Positions 1 through 8,959 of a stretch of 64,000 nucleotides of DNA are shown here, piece by piece. The notes below the pieces were generated by a model. That model did no database searches. It was given only the letters and a program-made list of their open reading frames with translations, and was not told the DNA's origin. Positions within the stretch are counted from its first letter, which is position 1; each line of letters opens with the position of its first letter. Position numbers and translations under genes: made by a program. The stretch is from Formosa sp. (GTDB lineage Bacteria > Bacteroidota > Bacteroidia > Flavobacteriales > Flavobacteriaceae). Where the stretch lies: positions 1 through 64,000 of the forward strand of contig JABHDE010000052.1 of NCBI GenBank assembly GCA_018673215.1, read 5' to 3'.

Positions 1-1767
<1,767 letters not shown>

Positions 1768-1770
<3 letters not shown>

Positions 1771-1810
1771 CGGGAATGGTCACAGCAGTAACTACCGCTA
1801 TTATTTTTAT
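1768..1810 (+). terminator. possible ligA terminator
   Basis: TAGCGG (1768-1773, including the ligA stop codon) can pair with CCGCTA (1795-1800), and a T-rich run follows (1801-1810). The loop is long, so this is a weak candidate. A second small perfect hairpin, GATAGC/GCTATC with loop GTTG, lies at 1847-1862 at the end of the facing gene. Confidence 0.3.
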
Positions 1811-1857
1811 ACATTGTTGTGTTTTCGTACTATATTCCGTTCTGCTGATAGCGTTGG

Positions 1858-2355
1858 CTATCCACTCTTAAATTTCAAATATTCAGTTAATCTTTTATAT
1901 TCTAAATTTTTCATATAGTTTTCCATAAATTCATAATCAGGCTCATTTTTGTCATTTATTGGAAGTAATATTTTTTCCTTTTTTATTCTTGTATCATTCA
2001 TTTCCCTATTGAAACTATATTTTTCTCCTAATCTTGAGACTACACTGGATAAAAATAAGTTTGTGTATTTATCAAAGTCATTGTTCTCTAATTTGGTAAC
2101 GTGGTCACTAGCCACAAATGAATAAGGTTGATAAAAACAAGAACCTACACTACCACTATTTGCAAGAGTAATACAGTTTTCAAAAATTCTAACTTTTTCT
2201 TTATTACCAACATAACCATCGATACCATTATTTGAGCCCCTATATATTTGTGGTTTGTTAAATGCAATTAAAACCCTTCCAACACGGCATTCAATACAAT
2301 AAAATCTAAAACTCCGGTCAAATTCATTTTGAAGATTTAGATTGGGGGTCTTCAT
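1858..2355 (-). CDS. orphan specificity-subunit (TRD-like) fragment of a restriction-modification enzyme
   Basis: A 165-residue protein resembling the C-terminal part of a target-recognition domain of BcgI-like or type I S subunits. Recognisable pieces are YRGSNNGIDGYVG, then ITLANSGSVGSCFYQPYSF, and a tail with MNDTRIKKEKILLPINDKNE and PDYEFMENYMKNLEY. The family normally has another 40 or more residues before the NNGI motif; here the N-terminus (MKTPNLNLQNEFDRS) does not match that pattern and an in-frame TAG sits immediately upstream. No methylase, nuclease or partner half-domain is adjacent. The DNA is visibly more AT-rich than ligA. It is most likely a decayed remnant of a transferred R-M system, though a small free-standing gene cannot be excluded. 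The family call is from memory of motifs, not from a search. Confidence 0.5.
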   Translation of the reverse strand: MKTPNLNLQNEFDRSFRFYCIECRVGRVLIAFNKPQIYRGSNNGIDGYVGNKEKVRIFENCITLANSGSVGSCFYQPYSFVASDHVTKLENNDFDKYTNLFLSSVVSRLGEKYSFNREMNDTRIKKEKILLPINDKNEPDYEFMENYMKNLEYKRLTEYLKFKSG

Positions 2356-2575
2356 CTAGGGTTAAACTTAAACTAAATTATTTTGAATTCAAAGCGAATT
2401 TTAAAATATTTAATTCGTAACTAATTGACAGTGTTTATCTTAAGTATAAAAAGAGTGAACAAAATAGTATGATATGGAAATTAAATAGGTATTTTATAGA
2501 GAATCTTAAAAGTTCGTTTGTCTTACAAAAACTGTTTTTTAGCAATAAATTAGTAAAGTTTAAAGATATAGTTGA

Positions 2576-2583
2576 TATTTTTG
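2576..2583 (+). promoter_or_regulatory. -7 box abutting idi start (leaderless-type)
   Basis: TATTTTTG matches the Bacteroidota -7 consensus TAnnTTTG. Its last base is 5 bases before the A of ATG 2588, so the predicted transcription start falls on the start codon. No clear TTG -33 element is seen at the right distance. Confidence 0.35.
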
Positions 2584-2587
2584 TAAG

Positions 2588-3127
2588 ATGATGGAAGAAC
2601 AGGTCATTCTTGTCAATGCACAGGACGAACAAATTGGCACCATGCCAAAAATGGAAGCCCATGAAAAGGCGGTCTTGCACCGAGCCTTTTCGGTGTTTAT
2701 ATTCAATGCCCAAAACGAATTGATGTTGCAACAACGGGCGGCACATAAATACCATTCGCCTTTGTTGTGGACCAATACCTGCTGTTCGCACCAACGGGTG
2801 GGGGAGTCCAATTTGGAAGCTGGCACACGCCGCTTGCAAGAAGAAATGGGATTTGTAACCCCACTAAAAGAAACGACTTGGTTTATTTATAAAGCCCCTT
2901 TTGACAACGGGCTCACCGAGCACGAGTTGGACCACATCCTAGTAGGGCATTACGAAGCAGATCCGGTCATCAACCCCGAAGAAGTGGAAGCCTGGAAATG
3001 GATGCCCTTAGAAGCGGTGAAAGCCGATATAAAAGTACAGCCCACACTGTACACCGAATGGTTTAAAATCATATTTGAAAAATTTTACGAACACATAAAC
3101 ACCACCAATGAAAGTCACCATAAGTAG
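2588..3127 (+). CDS. idi: isopentenyl-diphosphate delta-isomerase (type I)
   Basis: Interconverts isopentenyl and dimethylallyl diphosphate in isoprenoid synthesis. This is a Nudix-fold protein of 179 residues, the usual length. WTNTCCSHQ (residues 61-69) carries the active-site Cys, EAGTRRLQEEMGF (77-89) is the Nudix-like helix, and LTEHELDHILVG holds the catalytic Glu region. The start is ATG 2588 or ATG 2591 (MMEEQ...); 2588 fits the abutting -7 box. Its 3' end overlaps the next gene by 20 bases, so the two are probably co-transcribed and translationally coupled. Confidence 0.93.
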   Translation: MMEEQVILVNAQDEQIGTMPKMEAHEKAVLHRAFSVFIFNAQNELMLQQRAAHKYHSPLLWTNTCCSHQRVGESNLEAGTRRLQEEMGFVTPLKETTWFIYKAPFDNGLTEHELDHILVGHYEADPVINPEEVEAWKWMPLEAVKADIKVQPTLYTEWFKIIFEKFYEHINTTNESHHK

Positions 3128-3518
3128 AAAAGCGCATTTTAATGCCGCTCATAGATTGTACCGCCCCGATTGGAGTTTTGAGAAAAACGATGCCATTTTT
3201 GGGAAATGCAACAACCCTAATTTTCACGGGCACAACTACGACCTCACGGTCAGTGTGACGGGAGAAATCGATCCAGAAACAGGCTATGTGATGGATGTTA
3301 AAATCCTAAAAGACTTTATCAAATCGGAAGTGGAAGATGCCTTTGATCACAAGAATTTAAACTTGGATGTGCCAGAATTTAAGGACTTAAACCCCACTGC
3401 CGAAAACATTGTGGTGGTGATTTACGATAAGCTAAAAGCAGTCCTCGAATCAAATTTAGATTTGGAAGTGACGCTTTATGAAACGCCTCGTAATTTTGTA
3501 ACCTACTCTGGTAATTAA
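3108..3518 (+). CDS. queD: 6-carboxytetrahydropterin synthase / 6-pyruvoyl-tetrahydropterin synthase family
   Basis: A QueD/PTPS-family enzyme acting on dihydroneopterin triphosphate, most likely in queuosine (preQ0) synthesis. The zinc ligands are the His of AHFNAAHRL and the two His of NFHGHNY, and the catalytic Cys is in FGKCNNPNFHGH. The acidic end ETPRNFVTYSG is also typical. Length is 136 residues, standard for the family. The gene starts inside idi (20-base overlap) and manA follows 4 bases after its stop. No other queuosine gene is visible here, so the exact product (QueD versus a biopterin enzyme) rests on the family only. Confidence 0.85.
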   Translation: MKVTISRKAHFNAAHRLYRPDWSFEKNDAIFGKCNNPNFHGHNYDLTVSVTGEIDPETGYVMDVKILKDFIKSEVEDAFDHKNLNLDVPEFKDLNPTAENIVVVIYDKLKAVLESNLDLEVTLYETPRNFVTYSGN

Positions 3519-3522
3519 GCTT

Positions 3523-4491
3523 ATGCAACCGCTATACCCCTTAAAATTTCAACCCATTCTCAAAAATAAAATTTGGGGAGGTCAGAAACTACAACAACTT
3601 TTAAACAAGCCCACCACGGCTACGGATGCCGGTGAAAGTTGGGAAATTAGTGATGTGGAAGGCGATACCTCTGTAGTGGCGAACGGCCCTTTGGAAGGCA
3701 CATCGCTCAAAACCCTTTTGGAGACTTATACCTCTAATTTGTTAGGAGAAAAGAACTTTCGTCAGTTTGGAACAAAATTCCCCCTACTCATTAAGTTTAT
3801 TGACGCCAAAGAAGATTTGTCGGTGCAGTTGCATCCCAACGATCAGCTAGCCAAAGAACGTCACAACAGTTTTGGGAAAACCGAAATGTGGTATGTACTT
3901 CAAGCCGATACAGACTCCAACTTGATTGTTGGATTTAGTCAGCAGATGACACAAGAGTTGTATCTCAAACATCTAGAAGCTAAGACTCTTCAAAGTATTT
4001 TAAATTTTGATACCGTCCAAGCAGGGGATACCTATTTCATTGAAGTGGGGCGTATTCATGCGATAGGAGCAGGCGTGCTTTTGGCAGAAATCCAACAAAC
4101 CAGCGACATCACCTACCGCGTGTATGACTGGGACCGAGTAGATGCGGAAGGGAAGGAACGGGAGTTGCACAACGACATCGCGCTAGAAGCTTTTGACTTT
4201 GATATGCCGGATAATTATAGAGTTAAGTATTCTTTGGATTCCAATAGTTCTTCAGAACTGGTCCGTTGTCCGTACTTCACCACCAATGTTTTGGACGTAA
4301 AAGAACCCATTCAAAAAGAAAACAATCACGATTCTTTTATGATTTATATGTGTGTAGAAGGGTCTGCAAGGCTTGAAATGGAAGGAACTTTCACCGAATT
4401 ATCAATGGGCGAGACGGTTTTAATTCCTGCCTGTATCGAAAGCTTTTCTATTTCTGCAAATCATGCAAAACTTTTAGAAGTTTATGTTTAA
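3523..4491 (+). CDS. manA: mannose-6-phosphate isomerase, class I
   Basis: Zinc-dependent cupin enzyme interconverting mannose 6-phosphate and fructose 6-phosphate, supplying mannose for glycans. Motifs seen are KNKIWGGQKL near the N-terminus, the metal site VQLHPND with KTEMWYVL, and HAIGAGVLLAEIQQTSDITYRVYDW. Length is 322 residues, as in the short Firmicutes/Bacteroidota form. It is the last gene of the idi-queD-manA run, with very short gaps. Confidence 0.93.
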   Translation: MQPLYPLKFQPILKNKIWGGQKLQQLLNKPTTATDAGESWEISDVEGDTSVVANGPLEGTSLKTLLETYTSNLLGEKNFRQFGTKFPLLIKFIDAKEDLSVQLHPNDQLAKERHNSFGKTEMWYVLQADTDSNLIVGFSQQMTQELYLKHLEAKTLQSILNFDTVQAGDTYFIEVGRIHAIGAGVLLAEIQQTSDITYRVYDWDRVDAEGKERELHNDIALEAFDFDMPDNYRVKYSLDSNSSSELVRCPYFTTNVLDVKEPIQKENNHDSFMIYMCVEGSARLEMEGTFTELSMGETVLIPACIESFSISANHAKLLEVYV

Positions 4492-4498
4492 AATTACG

Positions 4499-4506
4499 TA
4501 ATTTTG
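4499..4506 (+). promoter_or_regulatory. -7 promoter box
   Basis: TAATTTTG matches TAnnTTTG, 20 bases before the ATG at 4527. No TTG is seen at the -33 position. Confidence 0.35.
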
Positions 4507-4526
4507 TAAAAACAAAAATAAGAATA

Positions 4527-4793
4527 ATGGCTAACGTTAGAAATTTAAAGAAAGATATCAATTATGTATTAGGAGATATCATCGAAGCAGTTTACATTTG
4601 GGAATATGCCAATAAAGATAAAGACACTAAAAAAAGTGAAGCAATCATTGACGAGGCGATTTCAGCTTTTGATGATTTGATTGAGAAGGTAAACGCAAAA
4701 AATGTTGACAACCAAAAAGCGCATTTTAAAGGCATCGCTAAAGAACTAGAAGCAAAAGGAACTGCCTTAATCGAAAAAATTAATAAGCTCTAA
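4527..4793 (+). CDS. conserved small helical protein, unknown function
   Basis: An 88-residue, charged, probably all-helical soluble protein (MANVRNLKKDINYVLGDIIE...). There is no signal peptide, Cys or recognised motif. It looks like a conserved flavobacterial hypothetical, and its own -7 box 20 bases upstream suggests it is a real separate gene. It ends 2 bases before the stop of the facing lipoprotein gene. I do not recognise a function. Confidence 0.75.
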   Translation: MANVRNLKKDINYVLGDIIEAVYIWEYANKDKDTKKSEAIIDEAISAFDDLIEKVNAKNVDNQKAHFKGIAKELEAKGTALIEKINKL

Positions 4794-4794
4794 A

Positions 4795-5484
4795 TTACTT
4801 AGACTTTATAGTTTTTATATAGTCCTCCAAAATTATTCCATACTTGGAATTAGCAATTTTTGGGGGCAATACTTTTTTTATAGTGTCCAGGTATTTCACA
4901 TTGGCATCATAAATTTCAGAAACCGCTACAAAAGGAGCGACTTCACTCTCTTTATTATTGATTGCAAAATTGATGCTGTACAAATAACTGCGTTGCACAA
5001 TTTTATCCATTTGGGCTTGAAGCGAATCGGCACGTGCTAATAAGCCATCTTTTTGAGCGTTTAATTGGGCGCCAATCAATTCTAGTTTTTGGTCTTTAAA
5101 ACGTTCAATGTTTTTGTAGTAAGACTCCATTAATTTTTGTTGTTCGCTGCCTTCTATTTTCGCATCGTATTTGAAGCGTTTTAAACTGGTATTTACAGTC
5201 GTTAGGCCTTTGTCGGCAAAGAAAGAGATCCGTTCTGCATCGACTTTTTTTGATAAACTTAAGAATAACAATTCTGCTTCTTCTAAGTCACAACTTAGCT
5301 CAAAATCAGTGGTGCTTATCATTTCTAAAGAATCCAAGGTTTTAAATGCATCGTTTTCGACATGTTGGAGGTAAAGAGTTGCTTTTTGAAGGCCCTTGAT
5401 GTTTCCACTCACTATTGTATTTTTAGAAGTCTGTGCACAAGAGGAGATGAGAATGGCAAGTAAAAAGTATATGCGGTTGATCAT
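4795..5484 (-). CDS. DUF4369-type lipoprotein
   Basis: A 229-residue lipoprotein. The signal peptide MINRIYFLLAILISSC ends in a lipobox, with Cys16 as the lipid anchor. The following region (VSGNIKGLQKATLYLQH...DSLEM) resembles the DUF4369 domain that often precedes thioredoxin domains in Bacteroidota, but here no thioredoxin WCxxC follows; the remainder is helical, with a coiled-coil-like stretch about residues 120-165. It probably sits in the periplasm or on the outer membrane. The substrate is unknown. Confidence 0.75.
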   Translation of the reverse strand: MINRIYFLLAILISSCAQTSKNTIVSGNIKGLQKATLYLQHVENDAFKTLDSLEMISTTDFELSCDLEEAELLFLSLSKKVDAERISFFADKGLTTVNTSLKRFKYDAKIEGSEQQKLMESYYKNIERFKDQKLELIGAQLNAQKDGLLARADSLQAQMDKIVQRSYLYSINFAINNKESEVAPFVAVSEIYDANVKYLDTIKKVLPPKIANSKYGIILEDYIKTIKSK

Positions 5485-5500
5485 GATTAGTTTTTAGACT

Positions 5501-5508
5501 CAAATATA
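5501..5508 (-). promoter_or_regulatory. -7 promoter box for the DUF4369 lipoprotein
   Basis: The minus strand reads TATATTTG, a full match to TAnnTTTG, 16 bases before the ATG at 5484. Confidence 0.4.
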
Positions 5509-5515
5509 ATTATTT

Positions 5516-6832
5516 CTAAGCAGTTGTAGCAGCTAATTCCATAAGGATTGTACATGCAATGGCCGCAATGGTACCGATGGCATATCCAAAGACGGCTAAA
5601 ATCACACCTACACTGGCCAGAGAGGGGTGAAATGCAGAGGCTACAATAGGAGCAGAAGCGGCACCACCCACATTCGCTTGGCTTCCTACGGCTAAAAAGA
5701 AATAGGGGGCTCGTATCAATTTTGCAACAATAATCAATAGCAGCGCATGAATACTCATCCAAACCACCCCAATCGCAATGAGTCCTGTATTGTCAAAAAT
5801 GAGGGTTAAATCCATTTTCATTCCTATGCTTGCCACTAAGATGTATATAAAAACACTTCCAAACTTGCTCGCGCCGGCACCTTCATAATTTTTAGCTTTT
5901 GTAAAGGAAAGACCCACAGCAACAATTGTTGAGATGCTGATCATCCAAAAGAAAGACGACCCTAAAAAAGTAAATATGTTTTTGGTTGTTTCAGATTCAA
6001 ATGTTGCAACAAACTCACTAAAAAAGGGTGCTAGATAACTGGATGCTAAGTGCGCAAAACTCACCGTTCCAAAGGCAATCCCAACCATGATCATGATGTC
6101 TGTGAGTGATGGGTTGCGCTTGACACTTTCTGTGAATGTAGAAACTTTGTCTTTCAGTGTTTCAATGGCCGCGGTATCGGCTCGTAACCATTTATTAATA
6201 CGGTCAGATTTTCCAATTCCAATGAGTAAGAGTGCCATCCAAATATTAGCAACAACGATATCTACAAACACCATACCTCCGTATAGTTTTTGATTGTAAC
6301 CATAAATTTCCAGCATGGCAGTTTGGTTAGCGCCACCCCCAATCCAACTTCCGGCTAAGGTTGAGAGACCTCTCCAAACCGCATCGGGTCCAACACCACC
6401 CACGGTTTCTGGAGAAACTAATGAAATTAACAAGATTGCAATAGGCCCTCCAATAACGATTCCTAAAGTCCCTGTAAAGAACATAATTAGTGCTTTCCAT
6501 CCCAAGTTAACAACTCCTTTTAGGTCGATGCTTAAGGTCATCAATACCAAAGCAGCAGGCAATAAGTAGCGACTGGCTACATAGTATAAATTGCTGCTGT
6601 GTTTAGATACTTCGCCGCTAGGTAAGAGGGTTTCCCATTCAGGAGCAATCCATCCCAAAGTAGTGAACAGGGCTGGAATCATATAGGCCATAAACAGTCC
6701 AGGGACGATTTTATAAAATTTATACCAAAAGCCGCTTGGACGTGATTCTGTATAAAATATCAGAGCAATAGCTGTCATGAGTAATCCAAAAACAATGGTA
6801 TCGTCTGTGAATAATGGCGTAGTATCAATCAT
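5516..6832 (-). CDS. DUF819 family integral membrane protein
   Basis: A polytopic inner-membrane protein of 438 residues with about ten or more hydrophobic segments. The glycine-rich loops WRGLSTLAGSWIGGGANQTAM and AVGSQANVGGAASAPIVASAF are the hallmarks of DUF819 (YjcL-like), a family of putative transporters of unknown substrate. A longer frame begins at 6856, but a TATATTTG box at 6854-6861 on the minus strand overlaps that codon, so I place the start at ATG 6832 (MIDTTPLFTDD). It is monocistronic by appearance. Confidence 0.85.
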   Translation of the reverse strand: MIDTTPLFTDDTIVFGLLMTAIALIFYTESRPSGFWYKFYKIVPGLFMAYMIPALFTTLGWIAPEWETLLPSGEVSKHSSNLYYVASRYLLPAALVLMTLSIDLKGVVNLGWKALIMFFTGTLGIVIGGPIAILLISLVSPETVGGVGPDAVWRGLSTLAGSWIGGGANQTAMLEIYGYNQKLYGGMVFVDIVVANIWMALLLIGIGKSDRINKWLRADTAAIETLKDKVSTFTESVKRNPSLTDIMIMVGIAFGTVSFAHLASSYLAPFFSEFVATFESETTKNIFTFLGSSFFWMISISTIVAVGLSFTKAKNYEGAGASKFGSVFIYILVASIGMKMDLTLIFDNTGLIAIGVVWMSIHALLLIIVAKLIRAPYFFLAVGSQANVGGAASAPIVASAFHPSLASVGVILAVFGYAIGTIAAIACTILMELAATTA

Positions 6833-6853
6833 AATTAGTGAGTTTCTAGATTT

Positions 6854-6861
6854 CAAATATA
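6854..6861 (-). promoter_or_regulatory. -7 promoter box for the DUF819 gene
   Basis: The minus strand reads TATATTTG, 21 bases before ATG 6832. This spacing supports the shorter start. Confidence 0.4.
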
Positions 6862-6873
6862 AATAAAATAATG

Positions 6874-6891
6874 TTTGGCATGAATATTGTT
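6874..6891 (+). promoter_or_regulatory. sigma-54-like (-24/-12) promoter, copy 1
   Basis: TTTGGCATGAATATTGTT: GG at 6877-6878 and GT at 6889-6890 are exactly ten bases apart, as in the sigma-54 consensus TGGCACG-N4-TTGCW, with GT in place of GC at -12. The predicted +1 is 6902, exactly where the 5' hairpin of the downstream RNA-like unit begins. The same arrangement recurs 249 bases downstream. Confidence 0.5.
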
Positions 6892-6901
6892 AATGTAGAT
6901 G

Positions 6902-6977
6902 TGTATTACATAATCTTTAGTAATATATTTTGGTTGGTTAGTGATTAAAAGCATCATTTTTTAAATGATGCTTTTTC
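6902..6977 (+). ncRNA. candidate small RNA, copy 1 of a tandem pair
   Basis: Predicted transcript of about 76 bases. Its 5' hairpin pairs TGTATTAC (6902-6909) with GTAATATA (6920-6927, one G-U pair). An unpaired linker, TTTTGGTTGGTTAGTGAT, follows. The 13-bp terminator stem is AAAAGCATCATTT (6947-6959) with AAATGATGCTTTT (6963-6975), ending in a short U run. The core from TTAGTAATAT onward is nearly identical to the second copy at 7151-7227, while the stretch before it has diverged but keeps its pairing. No ORF of note is present. Expression is inferred. Confidence 0.5.
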
Positions 6978-7122
6978 ACGTTTCAGAGAAATTGTTTTAT
7001 GGGGCTTATGCAAAGAGCCAATTCAGATAGATTCGTGAGGAATTGACCTCAATAAATGTTAAAACCAAAGCAGTATCCTCTCTTTTATGTGAATATTAAG
7101 TTAAATAATATTTTACTCGTTT

Positions 7123-7140
7123 TTTGGCACGGAAGTTGAA
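7123..7140 (+). promoter_or_regulatory. sigma-54-like (-24/-12) promoter, copy 2
   Basis: TTTGGCACGGAAGTTGAA: TGGCACG is a perfect -24 half, and TTGAA ten bases on is close to TTGCA. GG is at 7126-7127 and GA at 7138-7139. The predicted +1 is 7151, one base before the 5' hairpin of the second RNA-like unit. Confidence 0.55.
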
Positions 7141-7150
7141 ATCAGTCTTG

Positions 7151-7227
7151 TATATTATTTTGTTAGTAATATTTTGGTTGGTTAGTTAGTTAAAAGCATC
7201 ATTTCTCAATGGTGCTTTTGTCTTTTT
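7151..7227 (+). ncRNA. candidate small RNA, copy 2 of a tandem pair
   Basis: Same layout as copy 1. The 5' hairpin is ATATTA (7152-7157) with TAATAT (7167-7172), the linker is TTTTGGTTGGTTAGTTAG, and the 12-bp terminator stem is AAAAGCATCATT (7192-7203) with AATGGTGCTTTT (7208-7219), followed by GTCTTTTT. The change of ATGATGC to ATGGTGC in the 3' arm keeps pairing through a G-U pair. Its last ~29 bases overlap the 3' end of the facing hydrolase gene, whose stop codon lies in the hairpin. Confidence 0.5.
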
Positions 7228-8143
7228 GTATAAAATCGACCATGGCTGTAATCACTTCAGACATTATGGGGTAACTCAAATCGTTGTATGATTTTGTATT
7301 GACTAAATCATCGCCATTAATTTCAAATAAGAGGTGATTCATGTTTTCTATAATTTCCAAGTCTGCATCCGGTTTATGGGTCTTTAAGAGTTGGGCTTCT
7401 GCTGCGCTCACTTGTAAATCTTTGGTTCCATTAATGATGAGTACCGGGATGTCTAAATTTTCAATAAGTTCATGTGGGTTGTATTGCATCCAATTGCTCA
7501 TAAAGGGCTGAATGTCTAAATTAAACATGGATGCCAGTGCAGGAGGGAACTTTGTGGTGGTTTCTCCTTTTTTTAAAATTTCTAAGACCCGTTTGCTATC
7601 TTCTGTGAAAAAAGGAGCTGTTTTTGTAATTTGCTCTAAGATAATTTGATCGATAGGATTTCCGGCACCTGCTAAGGAGATAAAACGATCCACACCTGCT
7701 TCGCTAGCTAAAAGCCCAACCAAACTCCCTTGGCTGTGACCAGCGATTATAATTGAGGAATAAGAGGGTTTGAAATAGGTGACCACCGATTTGGCATCGG
7801 TTACAAAATCATCAAAACGGATATTCTTGTCAAACGTTCTGGTTTTGAGTTGTTTCACTACTCGCTTGTCATACCTAAAAGTTGCGATTCCATTTTCAGA
7901 CAGTCCTTCGGCCAGTTTCTTTAACATGTCATTTTTCATAAAAGACTGGTTCCCATCTCTATTAGTAGGTCCTGAACCAGCAATTATAATTACAAGAGGC
8001 GGGTTTTTTATGGATTCAGGAACCAAAAGAGTCCCATCTACATACCGATTGATAGAAATATCTGTAGAAGAAAAATTCTGAGCTTCGGAGAAAATCGTCA
8101 TGCCAATAAAAAGGCAAAGAAAAGGAAAAATATGCTTTGTCAT
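7199..8143 (-). CDS. secreted alpha/beta hydrolase
   Basis: A 314-residue serine hydrolase with a signal peptide (MTKHIFPFLCLFIGMTIFSEAQ). Motifs are the oxyanion-type GSGPTNRDGNQ, the nucleophile elbow GHSQGSLVG, an acid in LIINGTKDLQV and a late His in ENMNHLLFE. It resembles the S9/BAAT-like esterases often annotated as alpha/beta hydrolase in flavobacteria. The substrate is unknown. It may be co-transcribed with alkB, 7 bases upstream. Its stop codon (7199-7201) lies in the terminator hairpin of the tandem RNA element. Confidence 0.88.
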   Translation of the reverse strand: MTKHIFPFLCLFIGMTIFSEAQNFSSTDISINRYVDGTLLVPESIKNPPLVIIIAGSGPTNRDGNQSFMKNDMLKKLAEGLSENGIATFRYDKRVVKQLKTRTFDKNIRFDDFVTDAKSVVTYFKPSYSSIIIAGHSQGSLVGLLASEAGVDRFISLAGAGNPIDQIILEQITKTAPFFTEDSKRVLEILKKGETTTKFPPALASMFNLDIQPFMSNWMQYNPHELIENLDIPVLIINGTKDLQVSAAEAQLLKTHKPDADLEIIENMNHLLFEINGDDLVNTKSYNDLSYPIMSEVITAMVDFIQKDKSTIEK

Positions 8144-8150
8144 AATGCTA

Positions 8151-8753
8151 TTATTTGAGGAGTCTAAAGGTCAAGTTGATTCGCTTGCCAAGGGGTTTTT
8201 TTGTTTTTGGTATTTGGTGCAGCCACTGGTGTTGCGTTTCTCCTTTCATAAGTAATAAACTGCCGTTTTGTAAATTTAGTTTATGCTTTAAGGCTTTTAT
8301 TTTTTTATGTTTCAAATGAAATGCCCGTTCTGCACCCAAACTCACTGAAGCGATTACAGGGTTTATTCCGAGCTCTTTTTCATCATCGGCATGCCAGCCA
8401 TTGCTGTCTTGTCCGTCCCTGTATAAGTTTAACAAACAGGAAGAGAAGTGGGTTTGTGTTGCTGCTTCAATTTTTGTTTTTACTGCATTCAAAAGCGGAG
8501 TAAAAGGTAGAGGAGTCATTGAAATATTTGAATAGCCATAGGTTTTTTGGTTGTTGGCAAAAAAAGCGGTCAATCGAGGTTGCTTATAAATTTTCCCATA
8601 AACTCTAATGTCTTCCTCTATCCAAGGAGTATTTTGATATAAATCATCAAATAATGCATTCGCTTCCTCCAAACCAAAAAACTGTGGATGGTATTCGATT
8701 TCAGCATCTTGAAGCGGAAGTTTTATGATTTCAGATGAATCAAATAATGACAT
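8151..8753 (-). CDS. alkB: alpha-ketoglutarate-dependent dioxygenase AlkB
   Basis: Fe(II)/2-oxoglutarate dioxygenase that reverses N-alkyl damage in DNA or RNA. A 2OG-Fe(II) core covers most of the 200 residues: the metal triad is H and D of GWHADDE plus the late His in TQHQWLHQIP, and the 2OG-binding Arg residues are in GKRINLTFR. NLYRDGQDSNGWHADDE is typical of the short ALKBH2/3-like bacterial form. The gene runs directly into the hydrolase. No DNA-damage box was recognised upstream. Confidence 0.92.
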   Translation of the reverse strand: MSLFDSSEIIKLPLQDAEIEYHPQFFGLEEANALFDDLYQNTPWIEEDIRVYGKIYKQPRLTAFFANNQKTYGYSNISMTPLPFTPLLNAVKTKIEAATQTHFSSCLLNLYRDGQDSNGWHADDEKELGINPVIASVSLGAERAFHLKHKKIKALKHKLNLQNGSLLLMKGETQHQWLHQIPKTKKPLGKRINLTFRLLK

Positions 8754-8827
8754 GCCTATAGTTTACTCTAAATTAATCTAAGTTTTTATTTCTCAGGCTA
8801 ATTTATATTATTTTTTAAGTTCAAACC

Positions 8828-8936
8828 AAAAAAAGGCTGTCTAAAAAGGTTCTGCTATGTCAATCTGATTTTGAAATAAACCTGCCGGTAAGCAGATTTA
8901 GAATGACAGGCGTATTGCTTTTCTGACAGCCTCTTA
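8828..8936. repeat. long imperfect palindrome between alkB and htpG (repeat-like or terminator element)
   Basis: The outer arms AGGCTGTCTAAAAAG (8834-8848) and CTTTTCTGACAGCCT (8918-8932) pair at 13 of 15 positions. Inside, TGTCAATCTGA around 8859-8869 faces AGAATGACA around 8900-8908, and CTGC/GCAG (8882-8895) makes a small tip hairpin. Poly-A and T-rich tracts flank the outer stem. AGGCTGTCt...GACAGCCT termini resemble dispersed flavobacterial intergenic repeats I recall. It can also terminate htpG transcription on the minus strand. Confidence 0.55.
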
Positions 8937-8959
8937 ATTTTTATAAAAAATAAAGAAAC

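Noticed and set aside
2469-2591. 40-codon ORF (MIWKLNRYFIENLKSS...) ending in TGATG overlapping the idi start
   Set aside because: AT-rich random-looking peptide with no recognisable motif; the coupling with idi could be chance. Not enough to call a gene.
2435-2839. 134-residue minus-strand ORF across the idi start
   Set aside because: It lies antisense over the well-supported idi gene and has no signal peptide or motif; a shadow frame.
6857-7198. Search for a small protein gene in the 340-base gap
   Set aside because: Only short frames with stops in all readings; the signals there are RNA-like and promoter-like rather than coding.
8321-8503. Plus-strand ORFs inside alkB, htpG, the 12-14 kb receptor and other minus-strand genes
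   Set aside because: All are antisense shadows of strongly supported genes, with no independent evidence.
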